Source: JAVXCQ01 sp036659415
GTDB lineage: Bacteria > Bacillota > Negativicutes > Acidaminococcales > Acidaminococcaceae
NCBI GenBank assembly: GCA_036659415.1
Contig: JAVXCQ010000004.1
Location: forward strand, 21,921-85,920
Length of the DNA: 64,000 nt
Direction: 5' to 3'
Below the pieces are notes generated by a model. The model ran no database searches and had not been told where the DNA came from. It saw only the letters and a list, made by a program, of their open reading frames with translations. The position numbers were made by a program, and so were the translations under genes. Positions 57,951 through 64,000 of the stretch are shown here, one piece after another (the stretch's first letter is position 1; every line of letters begins with the position of its first letter).

Positions 57951-59540
57951 ATGACAATTAACACAAAAGAAATGTTTGGGGAATTAGAATTAGACAAAAA
58001 AATAGTAGCAGCACTAACCGATATGGGGTTTGAAGAGCCATCTCCAATTCAATTGGAAACCATTCCACTAGCTTTAGCCGGTGATGACGTGATTGGACAA
58101 GCACAAACAGGTACAGGTAAAACTGCAGCGTTTGCTATTCCAATTATTCAAAACATTACTGACCATCGTTACTTGCAAGCCTTGATTATGACACCAACCA
58201 GAGAGCTTGCTATTCAGGTAGCAGAAGAAGTGGGCAAAATCGGTAGAACTAATCGTATTAAAGCTTTGCCTGTTTATGGCGGACAGCCAATTGACCGTCA
58301 AATTAGAGCCTTGCACAGTGGTGTACAAATCGTTATTGGTACGCCGGGACGTTTATTAGACCATATTAGCAGAAACACGATTAAATTAGATCATATTAAA
58401 TTTTTAGTTTTAGATGAAGCTGATGAAATGCTAGATATGGGTTTTGTTGACGATATTGAAGAAATCATGAAAAATTTGCCTACAGAAAGACAAACCATGC
58501 TATTCTCTGCAACAATGCCTCGTGCAATTTTAAGCTTAACTAAAAAATATATGAAAGCTCCTAAAATCGTAGCTATTCATAAAGAAGAAGTTACAGCTCC
58601 TCTCATTGAGCAATATTACTATGAAACTAAGGACAAGGTCGATGGTTTAAGCCGTTTACTGGATGTTGAAGTTAATGGTAAATTAATCATTTTCTGCCGC
58701 ACCAAAAAAGGCGTGGATGAGCTGGTTATCGGACTGAACTCCCGTGGTTATTTAGCAGAAGGTTTGCATGGCGATTTAAGCCAAAATCAACGTGACCGCG
58801 TAATGAAAAAATTCCGTGCCGGTCGTTGTGATATCCTCATCGCTACTGATGTAGCAGCTCGTGGTCTAGATATTGAGAGCATTACTCATGTTGTTAACTT
58901 TGATATTCCACAGGATCCGGAAAGCTATGTGCATCGTATTGGTAGAACTGGTCGTGCTGGTAATACTGGTATTGCTATTACCTTTATTACACCACGCGAA
59001 TTCCGTCAAATGAAATTGATTGAACGTGCTGTTAAAACCAAAATTGTTCGTCGTCAATTACCAACAGATGCTAACGTTTTGGAAAGACAAAGAGAAATGA
59101 TTGTTTCTAAAATGCAAAGCGTGCTTGACCAAAACAACTATAACGATTACGAACCAATCGTTTCTGCTTTAATGAAAGACTACAATGCTGAAGAAATCGC
59201 TGCGGCAGCGCTTAAATTAATGCAAGAAGGTAATAAAGCACTGGAAGCTCCGGCTGAAAGTAATGTTAATACTGATTTGGGCAACACCGGTGGTCGTCCA
59301 GGTATGGTAAGAATGTTCATGAATATTGGACGTAGCCAAAAAATAACTGTCAAAGATATCGTGCAAAGTATTGCTATTGAAGCCGATATCCCGGGTAGTG
59401 AAATTGGGCTAGTTAACATTTATGATAAATTTACTTTTATCGAAGTGCCTGAAGAAATTGCGGAAAAAGTTTTGTCCGTAATGCATCGTAATACAATTAA
59501 AGGCTACAAAGTAAACATTGAGCCAGCAAAAGCTAAATAA
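57951..59540 (+). CDS. DEAD-box RNA helicase
   Basis: 529 aa. Motifs: Q motif (FEEPSPIQ), AQTGTGKT, PTRELA, DEADEML, SAT, and HRIGRTGRAG. The C-terminal extension ends in a DbpA/GUCT-like RNA-binding domain (about residues 455-529, MVRMFMNIGRSQKITVKDIV, in part). This is the CshA/DeaD class, linked to cold adaptation, ribosome assembly and mRNA decay alongside RNase Y and J. A strong AGGAGGAG precedes the ATG, 16 bases after cinA. Confidence 0.92.
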   Translation: MTINTKEMFGELELDKKIVAALTDMGFEEPSPIQLETIPLALAGDDVIGQAQTGTGKTAAFAIPIIQNITDHRYLQALIMTPTRELAIQVAEEVGKIGRTNRIKALPVYGGQPIDRQIRALHSGVQIVIGTPGRLLDHISRNTIKLDHIKFLVLDEADEMLDMGFVDDIEEIMKNLPTERQTMLFSATMPRAILSLTKKYMKAPKIVAIHKEEVTAPLIEQYYYETKDKVDGLSRLLDVEVNGKLIIFCRTKKGVDELVIGLNSRGYLAEGLHGDLSQNQRDRVMKKFRAGRCDILIATDVAARGLDIESITHVVNFDIPQDPESYVHRIGRTGRAGNTGIAITFITPREFRQMKLIERAVKTKIVRRQLPTDANVLERQREMIVSKMQSVLDQNNYNDYEPIVSALMKDYNAEEIAAAALKLMQEGNKALEAPAESNVNTDLGNTGGRPGMVRMFMNIGRSQKITVKDIVQSIAIEADIPGSEIGLVNIYDKFTFIEVPEEIAEKVLSVMHRNTIKGYKVNIEPAKAK

Positions 59541-59549
59541 ATAATGCTT

Positions 59550-59586
59550 AAGCGGTTAGTTCATAATTGAACTAACCGCTTTTGTT
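59550..59586 (+). terminator. Terminator after DEAD-box gene
   Basis: AAGCGGTTAGTTCA (59550-59563) pairs with TGAACTAACCGCTT around TAAT, followed by TTG. It closes the ftsK-to-helicase series. Confidence 0.9.
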
Positions 59587-59611
59587 CTGCTGTACGCCAG
59601 GTTAAGAAAAA

Positions 59612-59620
59612 TGCTATAAT
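59612..59620 (+). promoter_or_regulatory. Extended -10 promoter of hflX
   Basis: TGCTATAAT, 34 bases before the hflX start. No good -35. Confidence 0.6.
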
Positions 59621-59653
59621 TAACTGCGGTAGCAGTAAAGGATGGTGAAAAGC

Positions 59654-61468
59654 ATGAATGAAATACATGGTAATAAAAAAGGTATTAAAAATGCTGTTTT
59701 GTTAGAATTAGAAAAATTATATGCCATGCAAGTACCTTTGGGTCAAATTATTTCCGCTGAGCTAGCTTGCAAATTAGCCGATATTTCGGAGTTTATTAAC
59801 CGCGAAATATCGCTTTATATCACGCGTAGCGGTCAGGTGACAGATATATCTATCGGCACCCAAGAAACGGTCGAATTGCCGGATTTTGAAGGCCGTAGGG
59901 GCACGAGCAGGTTGAGCGGCATTCGCTGCGTACATACACATCTCAATGGTAATTCCATGTTAAGCGGCGTGGATTACGCTGCGCTTAAAAATACTAAGTT
60001 TGATGCGATGATTACAATCGGGGTCATAGGTCCTGATTATACTCAATCAGTGCTTTCTTTTGGCATGATTACCAGTATTGACGAGAACGGTCAATATCAG
60101 TGTGAGGAGTATGGCCCGCTGAGCCTAAGTGATGCTGAACAATTGTACTTTCCAAATATTGTGACGATGATCGAACGTATTTTGGAAAAACAAAGTGGTG
60201 GTAACGACTTAGCGACTATGGCAGAACGTGCTATATTGGTAGCTATGGAATGGAACGGCAGTAAATCCTTGTGGACGATGGAAGATTCTCTAGAAGAGCT
60301 GAAACAATTGGCAGATACAGCCGGAGCTCTTGTCATCGCTAAATTTACGCAAAAACGGCCGAAGCCGGATCCGGCATTTTTTGTTGGCAAGGGTAAGGCC
60401 CAAGAATTAGCCCTCTACGTGCAACAAGAAAATATTGATATTTGTATTTTCGATGATGAATTATCTCCGGCTCAACAAAGAAATCTTGAGCAAGTGATGG
60501 GGATCCGTATTCTTGACCGAACTGGTTTAATTCTCGATATTTTTGCCCAAAGAGCACGTACTAATGAAGGTAAACTTCAGGTAGAATTGGCACAATTACA
60601 ATATAATTTGCCACGCATGGCCGGTAAAGGGATGAGCCTTTCTCGCTTAGGCGGTGGTATTGGCACGAGAGGACCGGGCGAAACCAAGTTAGAAGTAGAT
60701 CGCCGGCGCATTCGTGATCGCATCACTTTTATTAAAGAATCTATTGATAAGGTTAAATCTGTGCGCACCTTGCATCGTAGTAACCGCAATAAGAATCAAG
60801 TACCAACAGTGAGTTTGGTTGGTTATACTAATGCTGGAAAATCTACGCTACTGAATATTTTAACAGCGTCGGATATCTATGCTCAGGATCAATTATTTGC
60901 AACGTTAGACCCTACCACCAGACAATTAAGCTTGCCGGATAAACAAGAGGCGATTTTAACCGATACTGTGGGCTTTATCCAAAGATTACCACATCAATTG
61001 GTTGCAGCTTTTAGGTCAACCCTAGAAGAAGTTGTGGAATCAGATATTCTCTTGCACGTGGTAGATGTTAGTCATGCTTTGTATAACGAACAAAGCGAAG
61101 CCGTTTACACAGTGCTTAAGGAAATTGGTGCAGTAGATAAAACAACAATCACCGTTTTTAATAAAATAGATAAACTACCGGCTGATAGCGAGCTACTAAC
61201 CAGGCTTACCCAAGTAGAAAACAGTGTGTGCATCTCCGCTAAAACTGGTACAGGCTTAGGACAATTACTAGAGTTGATTGTAGAAAATCTCAACCTTAAA
61301 TCCGCAGAAGTGACGCTACTCATACCCTACGCCGAAACTGATAAAGCGGCTAAACTGCATGAAATAAGTACTGTTTTGGAGCAAGAATATATGGATACTG
61401 GTGTTCGGATCAAAGCTCGAGTCGCAGCTACAGTAGCCACAGAATATGCTAACTATATTATTATTTAA
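59654..61468 (+). CDS. hflX: HflX GTPase with long N-terminal extension
   Basis: Ribosome-associated GTPase that splits stalled 70S ribosomes. About 604 aa against the usual 420-440. The conserved part (from about residue 200) has VGKGKAQELALY, the glycine-rich GGGIGTRGPGETKLEVDRRRI, P-loop GYTNAGKST (about 394) and DTVGFIQRLPH. The first ~190 residues form an additional domain with THLNGNSMLSGVDYAAL, seen in some Clostridia and Negativicutes HflX. ATG 59654 has AAAGGATGG upstream; ATG 59642 is the alternative. Confidence 0.93.
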   Translation: MNEIHGNKKGIKNAVLLELEKLYAMQVPLGQIISAELACKLADISEFINREISLYITRSGQVTDISIGTQETVELPDFEGRRGTSRLSGIRCVHTHLNGNSMLSGVDYAALKNTKFDAMITIGVIGPDYTQSVLSFGMITSIDENGQYQCEEYGPLSLSDAEQLYFPNIVTMIERILEKQSGGNDLATMAERAILVAMEWNGSKSLWTMEDSLEELKQLADTAGALVIAKFTQKRPKPDPAFFVGKGKAQELALYVQQENIDICIFDDELSPAQQRNLEQVMGIRILDRTGLILDIFAQRARTNEGKLQVELAQLQYNLPRMAGKGMSLSRLGGGIGTRGPGETKLEVDRRRIRDRITFIKESIDKVKSVRTLHRSNRNKNQVPTVSLVGYTNAGKSTLLNILTASDIYAQDQLFATLDPTTRQLSLPDKQEAILTDTVGFIQRLPHQLVAAFRSTLEEVVESDILLHVVDVSHALYNEQSEAVYTVLKEIGAVDKTTITVFNKIDKLPADSELLTRLTQVENSVCISAKTGTGLGQLLELIVENLNLKSAEVTLLIPYAETDKAAKLHEISTVLEQEYMDTGVRIKARVAATVATEYANYIII

Positions 61469-61518
61469 GCTTAAAATTAAAAAAATAACAACCAACGATG
61501 AGGAGAGATGAAAGTAGT

Positions 61519-62757
61519 ATGATTGATTTTGTAGCAGTGGAACGTAAAGCCTTACAAGTAGTTTTAGAGCAAAGCTTAAGCCACGAGGAAGCGGCTTTAT
61601 TTAATACGAAAAAAGTGATGCAAGCGTTTCGTAATCAAAAAGTTGCAGACTATTATCTCAAGTCGACAACGGGTTATGCCTATGCCGATGTAGGTCGTGA
61701 TACTTTGGATTTAATTTATGCGGAGATTTTTAAAACAGAAGCAGCCTTAGTACGCTCACAATTTGTTTCTGGTACTCATGCTCTGGCGGTGGCTTTACTG
61801 GGTGTATTAAAACCAGGCGACGAAATTGTTGCCGCTACAGGCGCACCCTATGATACCATGCAAACGATTATTGGCTATCCTGTATGTACCACGGGTTCTT
61901 TAGTAGATCTCGGTGTACATTATCAAGAAGTACCGATGAGTGGTAATGTTCCTGATTTAGCTGGTATTTGTAGTGCGATGACCCCGACTACTAAACTTGT
62001 GCATATTCAACGCTCATGCGGTTATAGCAGCATTCGTAAAACTTTGACTGTACAGGAAATTGGTACCATCTGCCAAGCGGTGAAAAAGATAAACCCCCAA
62101 TGTATTTGTTTTGTGGATAATTGCTACGGCGAATTTATGGAAATACAAGAACCAACAGAAGTGGGGGCAGATTTAATTGCTGGCTCCTTGATCAAAAATC
62201 TAGGTGGTGGGCTCGCCCCTACCGGCGGTTATATTGCCGGTAGAGCTGATTTAGTAGAACTTGCTTCTTACCGCTTAACCGCACCAGGTTTAGGCGGTGA
62301 AATGGGTGCTACCCTAGGTGATACGGCGCGCGCTTTTTATCAGGGACTATTTTTAGCACCCCATATTGTTTTGCAAGCGGTTAAAACTTCAATTTTTGCT
62401 GCCGCTGTTTTTGCAGAATTAGGTTATGTTGTTTCGCCTAGCTCTCAAGCTGTACGCAGTGATATTATCCAAGCCATCACTTTAAATTCACGTCAAAAAC
62501 TTTGCGCTTTTTGTGAAGCTATCCAGGCTAACTCACCGGTAGATGCACATGTTACACCTGTGCCATCTGCTATTCCTGGTTACCAAGATGAAATTATTAT
62601 GGCTGCTGGTACTTTTGTTCAGGGAGCATCTATTGAGCTAAGCTGTGATGGACCTTTGCGAGAACCCTATAATGTCTACTTTCAAGGCGGCTTAACCTTT
62701 GAACATGGACGAATTGCTATTATTGAAGCCGCAAAATTAGTGGGAATGGCAGATTAA
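61519..62757 (+). CDS. PLP-dependent methionine gamma-lyase-like protein (YnbB family)
   Basis: About 412-aa fold-type I PLP enzyme, often annotated as aluminum resistance protein. Seen: GYAYADVGRDTLD, SQFVSGTHALAVAL (PLP phosphate site), FVDNCYGEF (Asp binding the pyridine N) and the Schiff-base Lys in GSLIKNLGGGLAPTGGYIAG (about residue 237). The actual substrate is uncertain. The start is ATG 61519, after GAGGAGAG; ATG 61498 overlaps that site. It follows hflX by about 50 bases, a common pairing in this group. Confidence 0.9.
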   Translation: MIDFVAVERKALQVVLEQSLSHEEAALFNTKKVMQAFRNQKVADYYLKSTTGYAYADVGRDTLDLIYAEIFKTEAALVRSQFVSGTHALAVALLGVLKPGDEIVAATGAPYDTMQTIIGYPVCTTGSLVDLGVHYQEVPMSGNVPDLAGICSAMTPTTKLVHIQRSCGYSSIRKTLTVQEIGTICQAVKKINPQCICFVDNCYGEFMEIQEPTEVGADLIAGSLIKNLGGGLAPTGGYIAGRADLVELASYRLTAPGLGGEMGATLGDTARAFYQGLFLAPHIVLQAVKTSIFAAAVFAELGYVVSPSSQAVRSDIIQAITLNSRQKLCAFCEAIQANSPVDAHVTPVPSAIPGYQDEIIMAAGTFVQGASIELSCDGPLREPYNVYFQGGLTFEHGRIAIIEAAKLVGMAD

Positions 62758-62833
62758 AACAGGCATAATGACAGATATATGACATCATTTATACGCTACT
62801 ATGCCTGTAAGCTAAATTAAACAATTTAAAGCT

Positions 62834-62884
62834 AAACCTAAAAGTACGCTCATTCATTTATTGAATGAGCGTACTTTTAGGTTT
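62834..62884. terminator. Long perfect inverted repeat
   Basis: A 23-base arm (62834-62856) is exactly complementary to 62862-62884 around TTTAT. AT-rich arm ends replace a T-run. It probably terminates the YnbB-like gene and could act in both directions. Confidence 0.7.
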
Positions 62885-62898
62885 CTATATGAGGAGTT

Positions 62899-62991
62899 GT
62901 GAGGTTGCTCTTGATTATAGAGTTGCTAGCGCTAATTGCTACAGTTAAAGTGGTGGTAATTGTCGAAACAAATAAAATGTTCTGTGCGTAG
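62899..62991 (+). CDS. Possible small hydrophobic peptide (about 28-30 aa)
   Basis: Start GTG 62899 or TTG 62905, the latter 8 bases after GAGGAG (62891-62896). The peptide is a single hydrophobic stretch (IIELLALIATVKVVVIV) followed by ETNKMFCA. Its layout, one membrane helix and a polar end, resembles small holin-like or type I toxin peptides. Similarity is by composition only, so this may be chance. Confidence 0.25.
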   Translation: MRLLLIIELLALIATVKVVVIVETNKMFCA

Positions 62992-63190
62992 CAATTTAAG
63001 TAGTTTCAAAAGCTTTTTAACCGCTGTTGGTTAGTTCATAAACTTTCAGGCAGGAGAACGCAAAGCATACCTTTAAATTTACGTTATAAGCGATTATAAG
63101 CAATGGTCGCTTATAGTTGGTCATGAAATGGCACAGAAGTCATTAAAAGGGGAAATTAGCCTTATGGGGAGATAGTTTGCTTTTTGTAGG

Positions 63191-63847
63191 TTAAAGCATT
63201 CGAAAAACAGCAATTACCTTGCCCATAACTTGAATATTGGTACCGGTAATTGGTTTATAGGCATCATTTTCCGGTTGTAGGCGAATATGGGTCAATTCTC
63301 GAAAGTATCTTTTAACAGTTGTTTCTTCACCGTCAATTAAAGCAATAACGATATCACCATTGTTCGCATAATCTTGTTTGCGAGCTACGATATAATCATG
63401 GTCTAAAATACCAGCTTTAATCATACTGTCACCAGAAACGGAAAGCATAAAAACATCTTCTTGACAGCCGAGTAAATCAAAGGGAATAGGGTAGGTTTCT
63501 TCAATATTTTCTACGGCTAAAATAGGAATGCCAGCGGTAACTTTGCCCAGCAAAGGTACCGGAACCATTGTTTTTTGACGCCAGGAAGATTCTTGTGTCA
63601 GTTCCAAAGCTCGTGGTTTAGCAGGATCACGCTGCAAAAAGCCGTACTCTTCTAATTTATGGAGGTGGGAATGAACACTGGCACTGGAGGATAAACCTAC
63701 TGCTTTGCCGATTTCACGTACAGCAGGAGGGTAGCCTTTGGTATAGACACATTCACGAATGTAGGCTAGGATTTGCTTTTGACGCTCTGAGAGCATAGTT
63801 TCAGACTCATCGGTATTAGTAAAAGACTTTTTCATTATTGTGCCCAT
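63191..63847 (-). CDS. lexA: SOS repressor LexA
   Basis: 218 aa. N-terminal winged helix (LSERQKQILAYIRECV, GYPPAVREIGKAVGLSS) and C-terminal S24 peptidase domain. The self-cleavage site is the Ala-Gly in GKVTAGIPI (about residue 105). The catalytic Ser is in GDSMIKAGI (about 144) and the Lys in TVKRYF (about 182). ATG 63847 has GGAGG 10 bases upstream; starts at MKKSF or MLSER are possible. Its promoter carries LexA boxes, so it is autoregulated. Confidence 0.96.
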   Translation of the reverse strand: MGTIMKKSFTNTDESETMLSERQKQILAYIRECVYTKGYPPAVREIGKAVGLSSSASVHSHLHKLEEYGFLQRDPAKPRALELTQESSWRQKTMVPVPLLGKVTAGIPILAVENIEETYPIPFDLLGCQEDVFMLSVSGDSMIKAGILDHDYIVARKQDYANNGDIVIALIDGEETTVKRYFRELTHIRLQPENDAYKPITGTNIQVMGKVIAVFRML

Positions 63848-63883
63848 AGTAAAATAACCTCCATTATGGATTTTTCTTAACTT

Positions 63884-63912
63884 ATTATAACAAGCACCGA
63901 TAAAAGTGTCAA
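63884..63912 (-). promoter_or_regulatory. lexA promoter (consensus sigma-A)
   Basis: Reverse strand: TTGACA (63907-63912), a 17-base spacer, TATAAT (63884-63889), a full consensus promoter. Its -35 box overlaps the proximal LexA operator. Confidence 0.92.
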
Positions 63913-63923
63913 ACGTTCGTTCG
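63910..63923 (-). promoter_or_regulatory. Proximal LexA box of lexA
   Basis: Reverse strand CGAACGAACGTTTG matches CGAAC-RNRY-GTTYG at every position and shares three bases with the lexA -35 box. Confidence 0.9.
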
Positions 63924-63981
63924 CAATAACGTCCGATAATATATATTATGTAAAATAGCTAGAGAAAATAAGCGCGAATAC

Positions 63982-63995
63982 CGTACGAACGTTTG
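63982..63995 (+). promoter_or_regulatory. Distal LexA box upstream of lexA
   Basis: CGTACGAACGTTTG differs from the consensus at one base (T for A at position 3). It lies 72 bases from the proximal box, in opposite orientation. It could serve lexA cooperatively or a divergent SOS gene beyond the right edge. Confidence 0.75.
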
Positions 63996-64000
63996 GTATT

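Larger units (their letters stand above)
62758..63190. other. Long intergenic region between YnbB-like gene and lexA
   Basis: 433 bases without a convincing gene. It holds a loose inverted repeat (ACAGGCATA 62759-62767 with TATGCCTGT 62800-62808), a long perfect hairpin (62834-62884), a small hydrophobic open frame (62899-62991), and a TATAAGCGA/TCGCTTATA hairpin near 63090-63120 that may terminate lexA in reverse. The rest shows nothing I can assign. Confidence 0.6.

Noticed and set aside
1..64000. CRISPR arrays, transposases, phage genes, tRNA and rRNA genes
   Set aside because: No regularly spaced repeats, no transposase or phage motifs and no cloverleaf-like intergenic sequence were seen.

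Overview
The window reads as chromosome of a diderm Firmicute, most likely a Negativicutes member. The housekeeping genes are of Firmicutes type (RNase Y, RNase J, RNase HIII, a SpoIIIE-type translocase, LexA, Hsp33, long HflX). They sit beside genes that only make sense with an outer membrane: a secretin, PilM/N/O and a PilP-like protein, an RND pump with its periplasmic adaptor, and an ArnT-like glycosyltransferase. I would not go below class level. The sequence is moderately AT-rich, uses many GTG and TTG starts, and has one 100-base N gap (36608-36707), so it is a scaffolded assembly. I see no phage, insertion sequence, CRISPR array, tRNA or rRNA.

Layout. 1-4.45 kb: riboflavin operon ribD-ribE-ribBA-ribH, then hslO. 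4.45-8.2 kb: SOS-controlled recA-recX, then rny (RNase Y), then a small zinc-ribbon protein. 8.2-16.3 kb: rpmB (reverse), recG, a TVP38-type membrane protein, an EF-G paralogue, a CBS-pair protein and transketolase. 16.3-18.6 kb: thiamine salvage thiD-thiM-thiE. 18.7-31.1 kb: a type IV pilus locus, with secretin and PilP-like genes reading left and pilB, pilT, pilC, five pilin genes, pilD, pilM, pilN and pilO reading right. 31.3-35.6 kb: RND efflux pair. 35.6-38.7 kb: larB, larC (gapped) and RNase HIII. 38.7-43.1 kb: a compact four-gene glycolipid cassette (YdjC-type deacetylase, flippase-like membrane protein, sugar epimerase, ArnT-like transferase). 43.1-47.2 kb: an unknown small protein and a TAXI-type TRAP transporter. 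47.4-59.5 kb: RNase J, then ftsK-rodZ-ygiQ-solute-binding protein-rimO-cinA-DEAD-box helicase. 59.6-64 kb: hflX, a methionine gamma-lyase-like enzyme, and lexA (reverse).

How the parts work together. recA and lexA bracket the window and carry the same type of LexA operator: one inside the recA promoter spacer and two upstream of lexA, one of them overlapping the lexA -35 box. This gives a complete SOS core circuit. The pilus locus contains both motor ATPases, the platform protein, prepilin peptidase, alignment proteins and secretin. PilB carries a tandem motif predicted to bind cyclic di-GMP. The five pilins share an almost invariant N-terminal half, and most have their own promoter and terminator.

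The most notable points are as follows. (1) rny and thiE both appear to start at non-canonical codons (ATT and ACG) behind strong Shine-Dalgarno sites. (2) The pilin array may be a diversification or differential-expression device. (3) The EF-G paralogue lacks the P-loop lysine. (4) The four-gene glycolipid cassette looks like an Arn-like pathway built from different parts. (5) The efflux promoter carries a triple inverted TAGTCA/TGACTA element with no regulator gene nearby.
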